From Tetraselmis striata (Eukaryota; Chlorophyta; Chlorodendrophyceae; Chlorodendrales; Chlorodendraceae): a stretch of DNA of 64,000 bases. Shown piece by piece: positions 45,762 through 56,880 of the stretch. The translations under genes and the position numbers were made by a program. The notes beneath the pieces are model-generated. The model worked only from the letters and a program-made list of their open reading frames with translations, was not told the origin of the DNA and made no database searches. Position 1 is the stretch's first letter, and each line of letters begins with the position of its first letter. The stretch lies in NCBI GenBank assembly GCA_006384855.1, contig VCJN01001424.1, positions 62,001-126,000 of the forward strand, in the 5' to 3' direction.

Positions 45762-46556
45762 AATATAATTACATGAGCAAGCTGCAGAAGGCGATATCAC
45801 GAAACCACCAGAAAAGGACAATCGTCAAGGTCCTCTTTAGCAACTGCGAGGTGGATGCATTAGCAAGAGAAGATGCAGAATGGGCACGAGCCCACGCATC
45901 GGACTTGGCCATCCGCACACCGGCAGAGAGAATGCCGCCGAGGGCACCATGCACGCAAGCAAGCAGAGACCCGCTGCAACAGCCCCCGCCGTGTGCGCGA
46001 CAGGTGACGGCGGAACTCAGCAGGTTGGCTAGCGATAAAGTTCCGAAGTGCTTGAACGGATTGACCACGAAGGAAGCATGAGGTTGGGGCGGAAGGACCG
46101 CCATGGAAGTTGCACACAGCCAGCAACACCGCGAAGATGTAGGTAAACCACCGTCAAAGCGGACTTCCCGAGACGGCCGCGGTCCTCAACCACAGAAGGG
46201 TAGTACCGGTGAACACCTTGCACTGGGGCGGAAGACGTCCGGTCCGCTGCCAACTTACAATGCTCCGCCTCGGTCGCCGCGATTCCCGGGGTGCACCAGC
46301 GGGGGTCGTTGCTCCAAGTGGGGGTCGTGGAGGACAGCACGCACGCCGCACCCCCCCCCCCCCCCGCCAGCATCAAGTCCGACGGCCGCAAGCGGTCCGT
46401 TGGGCGCAGCCCACTCAATCGTCTCAAGGGTCAAGTCGCCGGCTCCCGAGCGGTCCCGGTCATGCACCACCCCCCGCGTCAATTGCCACAGCTGCCCACA
46501 GATTCTTCAAAGCGGTATGCATGCGGTGCTTGTAGTTCGCTGCGGGGCAGATGCCT
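45762..46556 (-). repeat. Tandem duplication, copy 2
   Basis: Direct repeat of 44830-45670, separated by about 90 bp of unique sequence. Its internal poly-C run (46352-46364) is half as long as in copy 1. Both copies start at a TATAATTACATGAGC word, the end motif of family X. Confidence 0.75.
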
Positions 46557-46567
46557 TGGGTAGATGT

Positions 46568-46975
46568 GTGACAATTATACGAGTATGATATACTACGAGT
46601 TAGTACATGTGTGTACTAGTACATGTGTACCTGAGACTACGAGTATGTGTACAGTATAATGCTGCCATGTGGGAAGCGTTGTGTTAAACAATTGTTGTAT
46701 TCTAAAAACACTGTAGCATCTCGCCTTTGCACCACCACTGCACACCACCTTTGTTTGTCCTTGCAGTCTCTCAGCCGGATTGAGACTGCAAGGACAAACA
46801 AAGGTGGTGTGCAGTGGTGGTGCAAAGGCGAGAGGCTACAGTGTTTTAAGAACACAACAATTGTTTAACACAACGCTTACTAACCACATGGCAGCACTAT
46901 ACAGTACACATACTCGTAGTCTCAGGTACACATTGTACTAGTACACACAGGTACTAACTCGATTTAGTGTGACAA
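46568..46975. repeat. Long palindrome, arms about 185 bp
   Basis: Left arm 46590-46775 and right arm about 46782-46965 are near-perfect reverse complements. The centre is near 46779 (CTCAGCCGGATTGAG). Arms share GTACCTGAGACTACGAGTATGTG, CTGCCATGTGG, CTCGCCTTTGCACCACCACTG and GACAAACAAAGGTGGTGTG words. It starts at TGTGACAATTATACGAGTA. No coding capacity; a MITE-like foldback. Confidence 0.85.
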
Positions 46976-47440
46976 TTATACGAGTATGATGTACTACGAG
47001 TTAGTACCTGTGTGTATAGTACAATGTGTACCTGAGACCACGAGTATGTGTACTGTATAATGCTGCCATGTGGAAAGCGTTGTGCTTCGGAGCCGGATTG
47101 ATACCGCCTCAATTGTTACAAGGCGCCAGCATCCTGATGTAAGGGTCACCAGTGCGAACCCCGCTGATGTCGAGAATTGAATTCTCGCAGGGGGGGCGGA
47201 ATATAGTGTGACAATTATACGAGTATTATATACTACGAGTTAGGTCAGTTAGCACCTGTGTGTACTAGTACAATGTGTACCTGAGACTACGAGTATGTGT
47301 ACTGTATAATGCTGCCATGTGGTAAGCGTTGTGTTAAACAGTTGTTGTATTCTAAAAACACTGTAGCCTCTCGCCTTTGCACCACCACTGCACACCACCT
47401 TTGTTTGTCCTTGCAGTCTCTATCCGGCTGAGACTGTCGC
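46968..47440 (+). repeat. Two further half-palindrome copies
   Basis: 46968-47092 and 47206-47430 are direct, truncated repeats of the left arm of the palindrome, each starting AGTGTGACAATTATACGAGTA. The first stops after GCGTTGTG. The second reaches the palindrome centre and then breaks off where a family X copy begins. Confidence 0.8.
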
Positions 47441-47865
47441 AGATGATCCACAATGAAATCCGTAGCGCTCCGGCCTCCGGTTCGAGCCATCCGTAGAGCG
47501 AAGCCATAGAGGATCGATACCACACGGGGGGCCAAGGCAAGTGACAAGCGCGGAACCTCCGCGCGCGGGCAAAGGCCCAGCACACGCGCAGCGGCGGCCG
47601 AATTAGCGACATGGGGAATCTTGCGGGCTGACTCGTGATACGACTAGAAACGCGATAATTATGGAGCCCGGTGCCCGCACGCGCTGCACAGGCGTAGGGT
47701 ATCAAGTCGCGAGGCCGCGGCACCAGTACGCTGGAAGCTGAGATCGAGGGCCACGAAGTCACGCAAGCGAATCGCACGGCTGAGGTGGCGTTGGACAACC
47801 ATGGTCGTGGGCTGATCATCGGAGGCCGCACCCGAACCCGTACCCGAGGGCGGAGCAGTAGATCA
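47440..47865 (-). repeat. Dispersed repeat family X, first-half copy
   Basis: Matches 23540-23980 in reverse orientation, including the CTCCGCCCTCGGGTACGGG start and the CGACCATGGTTGTCCAACGCC word. It interrupts the palindrome copy at about 47435. Confidence 0.7.
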
Positions 47866-49060
47866 TGGCAGCGATTCTGGGAGGGAAACAGTTGCTGCTG
47901 ACGGAGGGTGCGCCACTAAATCGCCCAACGACGGTATCTTCAGAGCTACAAAAGCGCATGTAGTAACGGTATTGGCAGTACTCGTACCAGCGATAGGAAG
48001 CAGTTGCGGGGCAGCAGAGGCGGCCTCACCAGTACTAACTCCAAGAGGAGTGGCCGTAAAAGGAGATGTGGTGACGCGCAGTCCTCCGCTAGTGCTCGTA
48101 CCCGTACGGGCCGTAGTACCAGCTGCTGGATCCGATGCAGCGGTGGTCGTAGCATTATTGACCGTAAGTAGCTCGAAGATCTCGTGGGCGTGCCCATGCG
48201 CCACGCGTGCGCGCCGCACATCTTTCTGCGGTAACGTGGTGAGGGCCCGTACAGTCTCGTACACGCGGCGCGTCTCGCGCGCCCGTGGCAAAGCACTCGT
48301 AGCCACGGACGACACCTCGGCGCGAACCGCCTTGTACCAAGGGCCAAGGGCGGGCCCGTACTCCCGTACCAGCTATGGCAGGACAACCGATTGCGCGGAA
48401 TAAACGCCGCATGGGCCTCAGACTGCAGCAAGGCCATATTCAGGCCGCCAAAATCCGCGGGCAATGCCATACTCATCTGAACGATCGCAGCCTCCATTCG
48501 CGGTGTAGACTGGTCGCAAGCGTCTAGGCCAAGCAGCGAAAGCGCAGCCGAAATGTTGGCGGCGTCCACGGCCTCCAAGAAAGGGCCCAGCTCCGACGGC
48601 GGCATCATGCGGCTGAGGAAGGCAGTCTGCCACACCGCGCATACGACCAGCAACCGCATGGCCCCATGGTGGCAGCCGTACCCCGACGTGCCAAAGGAGG
48701 CGATGCGCTCCAATAACAGTGAGGCGTGGGCCTCCCCGACGCCCCAACGCGCCGTCATCCACTCGGGGTAGTGGCTAATAGGAGCACCCAGGTACACTAT
48801 TAGCTGGGTATTTACCATCATGGACAGGATCATCGGCCGGAATATGAAATCCTCGCGGGGCCAACTTCTCCCGTACTGTCCGCAACTCGGACTCGCTGTC
48901 ACCGGGGTGACGAACGTACCTCGTCTTACTGTCATGTACCACCAGTCCGACGTTGTAAAGCTCCGTGCAGTGCTCGTCGAAAACGCGCGGAACGTGAGCC
49001 GTGGCAGTGGCCGCGCCGCAATCATCCGCAAAACTCTGACAGAAAGTATCGAGATAGTAT
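47866..49060 (-). mobile_element. LINE RT fragment (FADD motif to thumb)
   Basis: Minus-strand fragment that begins at reverse-transcriptase motif C (SFADDCGAA, near 49035). It continues through YLGAPISHYPEWMTARWG and the helical post-RT domain (HHGAMRLLVVCAVWQ; PPSELGPFLEAVDAANISAA). The latter resembles HHHAWALLKHC and LPSEVEAFAEAVDATILAA of the LINE at 15730-17766, so both belong to one broad group. Beyond about 48420 the frame changes and the remainder is weakly recognisable. It is bounded by family X pieces on both sides. Confidence 0.6.
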
Positions 49061-49062
49061 AG

Positions 49063-49480
49063 TAGGTTACATTAGCTAGCTGCAAAAGGCGATCATAAAA
49101 CCACCCGAAAAAGCAATAGGAAACGTCCACTGCAGGAATTGATATTATGACGATAATACGCGCGGTATGGTAGTAGTCGAAGCAGCACCAGAAGAGGGTG
49201 CGGAATGAGCACGGCGGGCAGACGCATCAGATTTGGCGCTGCCTGCACTCTGGCAGAGATAATGCCGCCCAAGGCAACATGCACGCAAATAAGCAGAGAC
49301 GCGATGCAACAACCTCCGCCGCGGCGCGACAGGTGATGGCGGAACTCAGCGGGATGGCTGGTAACAATGTTTTGAAGAGCTTGGACGGACCGACCACGAA
49401 GGAAGCATGAAGTCGGGGCGGAAGGACCGCCAAGGAAGTTGCGCACAGCGAGTAACACAGCGAAGATGTAGACGCACCGT
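49063..49480 (-). repeat. Dispersed repeat family X, second-half copy
   Basis: Reverse-orientation match to about 24060-24482, including the GAGCACGG..CTGCACTCTGGCAGAGATAATGCCGCC region and the GCTAGCTGCAAAAGGCGAT end. Confidence 0.7.
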
Positions 49481-49639
49481 TTAATCAAGGAATAATGTTA
49501 ATAATTAAGGACGATTTATACAGCAGTACATGCCTGCTACCGGCCGGCAGCCGGGTAAAAAAAAAGGCCGGCGGCGGCTGCGCGGCTCTATAGCGACTAA
49601 ATCGGCATCTGTTAATCGTGGGGCCGCCTCCAAGCGGCT

Positions 49640-50870
49640 CCTGCTGGCCACCTCAGCGCCGCAAATGCCCGCGTGATGGAGCGGGAAGCGGAGGCTGCGT
49701 AGAGCATGCAAAGGAGCTGACGGCATTTCTGGACCAAGCCAACAACTCTCGGCTTCAGAATGAGGTGTGCGCTCTCCATGTCACATGTAGGGAACGGGTA
49801 TTGTTCAACCATCTCGATGCGGCGTCGGGCATGTGGACGGAAGCCATCCCTACGGCGCGGACGGTCATGACTCTGCGTGAGCTTCGGGAGGTCGCTGCCG
49901 GGTACTTCCTTCTGATGCCTAGCCCGTGCCTAGCCCCGGTGGTAGGGAGCCCATATCATTCTGCCCTCGATAGAGCACAGCCCCTCACTGTTGACCTATA
50001 TGGCGACGCACTCATGAACCTCCCGCCACATGGAGACGTCCACTGGCGTGTACAGCACGACGCTATCGCAGACGCCTTCCGCGATAACTGTGTTCACGAC
50101 ATGGGTATCGTTGTACGCCGGGAGGTGGATAATTGCTTGTAAGTTCCAGCAGGCCGTGCCTCTCGGCAACACCGTACCTAGGGATGAATTCAAAGACATG
50201 GTGCCGGACGCAGAGCTCTCTCTCCCGGCGTTCAGCGTCGTGACTGGGAGCTATGATACCCGGAGCATGAAGTTCGCGTTGTCGGAGTTGAAGATTATGC
50301 ACGGGGTCAAGTACAGCACTGCGGTGCCCCGGACCACGGCTGTGGATCGGTTTAAGCGCTCCCTGCTAGGCGACATACAACGGGAGTTGGCAATGCGGGA
50401 TGCGGCGTGGCACAACACTGAGCCCGCACAGAAGCGCCCTCTTCGAGAGATCATGGATGTGTCGGTGTACACGGGCATGGTCTTCGGCACAATGGGTGAG
50501 GTGAGAAAGGGGGTGCACCGCACTCTGCGCGTGCTTGGCCGCGGATCAGGATGCCCTCTAATCGCGGGGCACTCGGTGCACCACCCGGGCTCACCAGGAG
50601 GCCTTACTCGCATCACAATTTCTCGGGGTCCTGAGCTTGGTGGCGGCTCGAGAGCGTACTCGCTTCCTCATAAGACGTCGCAGATTCGTCCGCCATCCCG
50701 TTGCCGAGGTTGCAGCACAGCACGTCCGGGGATCACCCTCGCACACACGTGCACGCGTGGCATGGACTCTGAATCGTGTGCGCATTACTCATCCATCCCG
50801 CCTCGTGCGGGATGCGGCCGCCTATAGGCGGGTTGCTGTGTTGATATTTTAGTACTGCTTTTAGGGTATA
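49640..50870 (+). mobile_element. LINE C-terminal copy with PD-(D/E)XK-like region
   Basis: Plus-strand copy of the C-terminal part of the 15730-17766 LINE. It contains HLDAASGMWTEAIPTAR, VDLYGDALMNLPPHGD and VPDAELSLPA. The stretch matching the nuclease ExK triad reads SELKIM, so the acidic residue is kept but the order is altered. The frame changes near 50140, and again after 50560. The two copies share the tail word TTGCTGTGTTGATWTT, consistent with a common 3' end near 50850. Confidence 0.6.
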
Positions 50871-51231
50871 GGGGAGGTTCACTTAAGAATATACTTTTGC
50901 TTGTGCCAGACTTTTTGACGCCGATACTTAACAGAATGCGGTCGGACAAGCTGCGCCTGAAAGCCCACCTGCAAAGGCAACTTTTGTCCGTTGGAATTCT
51001 CGAGTTTGGTCCCCATTCGTTCTCAGGAAAAAGGCAATGACCACCCCCTTTTGCGGTTATTATTCGGAGATGTCGCTTTAATTACAAAACACAATAATAC
51101 GAATTCTGTTTGATATAATGTAAATTCCGGAAAATAAATTCCGCAGCGCGCGTCGCTGCGCAGCTCGGCGGGTCGGACCAGCCCAGGATGGCGCATTCAC
51201 CAGTTCGTGCACGCAGCCCAGAGCTGTGCAT
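50871..51231. other. Spacer, no feature
   Basis: AT-rich stretch between the LINE copy and the DDE transposase remnant. A terminal inverted repeat for the DNA transposon was looked for here and not found. Confidence 0.5.
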
Positions 51232-52696
51232 TCAGTCGCCCACTACCCAGCCGCTGTACGTCGGTGCCTCAGCCGCGTTGTCTCGGCGATCGAGGGCGGC
51301 TTGGGTGCTCCGGACGGCAGTCCGCGCGGCCGCGCCCGTTTGTGGGATGTCGATGTCCAAGATGCGCATCAAGAAACCCATGTCCTGGTGCATCGTGCAA
51401 CGGTGAGCCTTCGAGTGTTTATTCATCATTTCCATCTCCTCGAGCCCCACGTTACAGTACTCGTAGGCGTTCCTATAGTCTCGTGCCTTCCTTGCCAACT
51501 TGCGGCATCTCTCAAGCGTGAGGTAGTCGGTGTCCATAACTCGAAGGGTGTTGATGTGCAGATTCTTCACCTTGCAATCATTGATCTTGCGGAAGAGCAG
51601 CTTGGCAGCTCCCAAGGCATACTCCACGCCCTTGCTAGCAAGCTCGGAGTGACGTTTTGGACTCATGACAAGAATGTGCCCTCGGCTGTGGACTAGCTCC
51701 TCCAATGCAGACTTCTCCGACTCGAAGTCTTCAAGGTTGGCTACCTAGACCTTCAGAGCGCTCTCAAGCTATATGCCAATTTCCCACAAACCGCGCTCCC
51801 ACAGAAGTTGCTTGATCCCCTTGTTATTGCCCACATATCCAGGCTGTGTCACCACCACCTCGCCCAGGGAGTTTGTGCCGGTGATGTCAAATGGCGGGGC
51901 ATCGGGCTGGTACCAAGGAGGTGGAGATGGTGGAGCACTTCGCTGAGGCTCTGGGAAAATGAAGTGTTGAACAGTGACAGCACAGACGCGGCAATTGTGG
52001 TGAGTGACAGTGCCATCGGGGCTTGCATACAATTGAGTGTCACGTTAGTCGGCACTTTTCATGTGAAGGATTGTGCTTTGCATGTTTGCTCGAATCAATA
52101 TACATGCAGCAACACAACAACACAATGGAGCAGCGCACTTACGTGTTTCTGTCATCAGACTGCAGGGGGGGGGGGGGGGTAAAGGAGGCTGGCTGCAGAC
52201 GCAATCATTCGTCAAGGACCCTTCTCCATGAAGAATGGGATCCTTCTTGCCGCCCCAGTTCAAGTTCATGTCAGTGACACACAGCGCTCCCACCTTTTTC
52301 TTTGCATGGCCCTGGCTGTGAGCAACCTCGATGAAACTCGGGGAACAGTACCTCGTAGCAATCTATCATTGCCTCCACTTGCTCTGCGAAGCTGTCGTAT
52401 GTCCACCACACACATGTGCCGTACCGCAGGTACATGAGCCCTGCACTCACTTTCAAAGGCGGCCGTGGCGGGAGCTGCTCAGCATGCCAGGCATTGATCT
52501 TCTCTAGTGCAGCAAGTGAGAGCTTGAGCCCCCAGCCAGGTAACTCGTCATTGAACGCTGAAGCCATCTCGCCAGTGCCTTGCCCTTCTTCTAGAGCGGC
52601 ATCTTGTCGTTCACTACCCAAACACGACGCTTGGACCTTGCAAACGCCTTGAAAGCGCTCTCGTCCTGCCCGCTTCTGAGCAGTGGCATGTTGCAC
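51232..52696 (-). mobile_element. Decayed DDE transposase (IS630/Tc1-like type)
   Basis: Minus-strand transposase remnant of a type common in fungi and algae. In order it shows an upstream helical part (WGLKLSLAALEKINAWHAEQ, then MIDCYEVLFPEF), the second-acidic-residue region VAHSQGHAKKKVGAL and NLNWGGKKDPILH, then GNNKGIKQLLWERGLWE, FESEKSALEELVHSRGH and HSELASKGVEYALG, whose Glu (near 51622) should be catalytic, and ARKARDYRNAYEY. Relatives read DHSxGH where this copy has AHSQGH, so one catalytic Asp appears lost. There is one frame change near 52310, a poly-C-bearing gap near 52170, and two in-frame TAG codons near 51775 and 51745. Superfamily assignment is from motif order only. Confidence 0.6.
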
Positions 52697-53664
52697 TTGC
52701 AGCTGTCATCGGCGTCAACCCCGGTGTGGTTGGTGGAGTGAGCAAGGAACCGCCAGTCGGAGACTCAAATACCTTCAGGTATTGTTCTAGCAGTTGCACT
52801 GGTTTGGCATGTAATTATGTGATGTCATTTGGAGTATAAGCAAAAGCGGTTGGCCTACTGTCTACATTCTTATCGACATTAACGCACGATAAGAATGTAC
52901 AGATGTGGAGAGTGTGCAACTAATTTGCAGATTCGCACGTCCGAGGTTGGATGAAATGCGATTGACCCGCCTGGGAGGATATGGTATTTTATCCGAAGCT
53001 GCGGTGCAGCACCTGCCTCTCCTCAATGAGCTTAGGTTCAAAAAACAATTGGGAAAATCGCTGATGGAAACCATATGACCGGTTGAGGTTGAAAGTGTAC
53101 CCATGTAAGTGTACCCGGCCGCAGCCGGATTAGTCGTTAATACGTATCCGGGTACGGGAAATCCGTACGAATCGCAAATTTTGCCGGTTGTTCACGGCTG
53201 CGGACGGCCGCAACGCAGGTGCGGTTTGGAATCCTGGAGCAACCGTCAATACGTCGCTCCCGCCGGGAGTCCCCATGATGGTCATCGTCAGGATCCTCGT
53301 CGCCATCCTCTTGGTCGCCATGCCCATCGTCGCTACCACCGTTGCCATACTCCTCTTCGACGAGTTCCTCCTCCTCCAGCTATTTGATAGACTCGCCTGC
53401 CTGCCCGGCCTCATTGAGGTGAGGAGTCATGTCCTGGGGCGAGACGGCGGCCATGGCGACGGGCGATGTGTGTGGGCGCTGCGCCCGTGTGACGAGGATC
53501 GTGGGAGGAGGGCGTCAAGAATGGCACGAGATGAAGACGGAAGTTTGACTGCGCCTCGCCGACGAAAGCACATTGTTTTTAGAGTTCGGAAGTTCAAACT
53601 CTTTGACTCGGCATGGTGCCATGAGCGCGCCATCATGCGCGATCGTTGGGGTGCCCGCTGGGCG

Positions 53665-53667
<3 letters not shown>
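52697..53667. other. Unrecognised; possible transposon 5' region
   Basis: A short perfect hairpin (TACATTCTTATCG, 52863-52875, with its reverse complement at 52887-52899) is followed by open stretches on both strands. On the minus strand about 53390-53200 reads as a Glu/Asp-rich segment (EEEELVEEEYGNGGSDDGH). It could belong to the transposase N-terminus or be unrelated. No family recognised. Confidence 0.4.

Positions 53668-53700
<33 letters not shown>
53668..53700. repeat. 33-bp poly-G tract
   Basis: Homopolymer run in non-genic DNA. It accounts for the glycine-rich open frames on this strand. Confidence 0.95.
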
Positions 53701-53936
53701 CGGGGGGCGCGCTGCGGGCAGGCGGCGGGCGTCGTCCGCGCCTACTGGAGATTTGTGGTTGCTGTGTACATCGTGCAGAGTATATGTTAAGCGCTAAGTA
53801 CTATTTCGATTTACGTCTGGCGGACTACCTAACGCCGATTTTCGACAGCCGCAAGTATGGCCATATTTGCTGATGCTGGCGCGGCCGGCCGCAAATCTTC
53901 AGCCGCAAATATCAGCGATTTACTACGGTTAATACA

Positions 53937-54000
53937 TATAATTACACGAGCTGGCAGCAGAAGGCGATATATCAGGAAATCACCAAAAAAGGAATATTTA
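53937..54000 (-). repeat. Family X terminal fragment
   Basis: Only the shared end word of family X remains (ATATAATTACACGAGC, then GCAGAAGGCGATATATCAGG). Confidence 0.55.
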
Positions 54001-56880
54001 CGGTTAATACGGTTCGGTCTGATTATAGTATGGTGTTTACCGCCGACTACGGCTCGTACAGGTAGAACCCTATGAAACAGGCTCGTACGCCTCGCAACGA
54101 ATCGTAAATTTCGTACCGGTACCCTTACTAATATTTACGGCTGCGGCCGGGTACAGAGAGTCGGCCTTAACGGACGTTGTACTGTAGAGACTGCAGCCGC
54201 TGTCCGCATATTCAATGCGCGATTGGTAGAGCCGGGCTTCATCCCGTACTGCGCAGGGGTGCAAGCTTTGGAGCAGGCCTTAATTTGCAGTATTGGCCGT
54301 TTTGCGGGTACTGCTCACTTGCTTCCATGCCGACGGCGGGGAGAGCGCGCATTTGTGAATGTGTTCCACATAATCGAGCTAACTCTTGGTGTGCAGCCGT
54401 ACTACACATAGAACGCATATACTTGGTACATAAAAAATCGTGCCCTCGTGGCATTGGATTATCAAATTCATTACCTAACCCTGAACAATGACACGCACAC
54501 GCATGGCTTTTACAACGAGAGCACAACAAACGGTATTTAGGGTTGCCCAACGCATGATGTCAACTTCACGTATGGCACATGGAAGGGCGCGACCGGAAAT
54601 GAAGGCGGGGGCTGATAATGGGCCAATATACAATTGATGATCGACAAGCAGGGGGCCATACGTGTGGGCAGGTGTACGTTGCTATATTATACGCCAAGAC
54701 GAGTACGAGCAGCAACGCGCGATGAATAAGCTGTACGGCGGGCAGCAGTTAAATGCGGCGCAGTAACAAGTATTGACCCAGTTGCGATTCACTATTTCAC
54801 TATCCCAAATTATGATTTATATATTGTAGAATTTCCACAATCGAATATGTAGTCCCTCCACACTATATAAGTCCCATGCCTTTTTTCCGTCGAATCTGAA
54901 CTTCCTAGTATTAGGGCTGCGTGTGAATATAGGGTTTACGCTGACCTACTGACACTCTCGAATGGTGCACTACATGTATGTTCGCCTTTATCCATCACCA
55001 TATAGTCTTAGCAAGCCTTATGGCCTCGGCAAGTTCCATACATGAGTGGTGTTTTCGCTACATTGAGCGTTTCCGCCAGCAGCACCGCCCCTGCAACAAC
55101 TGGGATTTATGCCCCACGCATGCCGCCGCGTATGCATAAACAATTGCATGATGGGGTGGCCATGGATGGGCGAGAAACATACCAGCAAGATGCTAGGTCT
55201 CCTTGGACGTTATTGGCTGACGTGGGGCCATATTGGTCTACCTGCGCCCATGCATGACGTGGCGTGATGAATACCGACCGTCGCCAATGCAGTAGTGCTG
55301 CCTTGTCGTGCAGCAGCTCTCAATTCACGGCATTGCTTAGAGCGTTTTGCGAGAAAATAACGTCAGAAACATTTCAATGAAGAACATTGCTAAAATCAAC
55401 GCGTGCATGGCTACCATCCTCTCATACTCAATAACTACGACGGCTGTCTGAGGTTGTTTAGGTACTTCATGAGATTTTTTGGAACAAAGGGTCGATCTTG
55501 GATGTATGTGACAGCGTGTTGTCACCACATATGAACGTACCACTGGAACTTTATGCCAAGAATATATCAAAACCTGATAAACGGTACTGGCATGACAGTA
55601 TGTTAGGTGTACTCGTGCACGAACCACTCATACTTAGCTCATGCTCCCCTTGAGCGATGCTCGCGTGCTGCCCGCGTATTATACACAGCCGCCCCACCTG
55701 ATCGTCCTCACCCGTTTCACAGCATTTTCCGAGTTACCAGCAACGACGCATAAAAGTGCTCGCCATTCACGTGCTACTCGGCTCATGATGGCGCGCTGTG
55801 GGCACGCGGCCGTGCACATTACGACAATATTCATATATATGAATAATCTTTGCCCTACAGCAATGAGGCCGCGAGAACCATACTCCCCAGCTTTGCGCAT
55901 ATGCGATATAATGCAACGATGACAAAAGCATATTGTCTATATAATTTTGCCTGCTGTAGACCAGCGGAATCGACGCATAGGGCTTCCCATATCCTGAATG
56001 AACAATTTCTCTGCCATAGTGCCATACGCGCATTGCGGATAGCTATCATACCCAGTGCGATGTGGTATGCGTACGGGGGCAGTGGTGTCCCATGCTTATA
56101 TGCACACAGATGGCGCGATTTGTGCTTTTGAAGCGCTAGTAAGCGCCACAAGCACTGCTTTTACCTAAATGAAAATGTACCGCAACGGCTAACGCTCAGC
56201 AATGTCGGGCGTATCACGCTCTCGTAGCATTTCCTTCAAGCTGTACAACCCCGAGTATCATGCATGCACACGCGCACTATGGCCTCAGTGTAGCCGCACA
56301 TGCGCATGTCGATCAATTTCGCAAACCCCATACTTATGTGGAAGGGAGCTGTAACTGCCGCTGTCTGCCTTGCGCTCCTGCTATGTATTATTATTATATC
56401 ATGCCAGTAATATCAGCACGATGTGGCAAGACGATTTGTGCTATAGCGCCTACCCGCTATAGCACAAATAGCAGCATAGCGACTATGCCAATAATATTAC
56501 ACATCACAACCAGAAAACTACACAGCAACTAACACAAGTAGGATTCTCGTCACACAGCATACACATTGGTACGCGGTACAAGTGCATGGCCACTTTTCAC
56601 GGGCCTCAAGATTTGGCACGGTAGCACAATGAATCGCATGGCAGAGTGTACAGCCAGGCAAGCTTGGCTGGCGCAAGAGCACACGAGTGAGATTGTTGCT
56701 TTGTTCGTTACAAATTGGATTCGCATCACTGAGCGCTGGCGGGCAGGCGCAGCAGTGGAAGTGTGCACACCATCGCTGCACTACCATACATGGCGGTGTC
56801 CCAGCGCAGGGCTTGGGTGCGCGCGCAGCTCCTAAATATGAATGAGGTTGGGGAGGGAGGGGGGGGGAGGGGGAGGGGGG
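54001..56880. other. AT-richer spacer, no gene seen
   Basis: About 2.9 kb downstream of the dynein gene. Open frames are short, rich in rare-looking codons and lie on both strands. No repeat shared with the rest of the window was noticed. The last 30 bp before 56880 is a G-rich run just beyond the dynein stop. Confidence 0.5.

Noticed and set aside
50871-53150. Terminal inverted repeats of the DDE element
   Set aside because: Searched by eye on both sides of the transposase remnant; only a 13-bp local hairpin at 52863-52899 was found, which does not bracket the gene.
53188-53790. Plus-strand 200-codon frame with a hydrophobic segment and glycine run
   Set aside because: The glycine run is the poly-G tract, and the hydrophobic part is antisense to an acidic stretch; no homology recognised.
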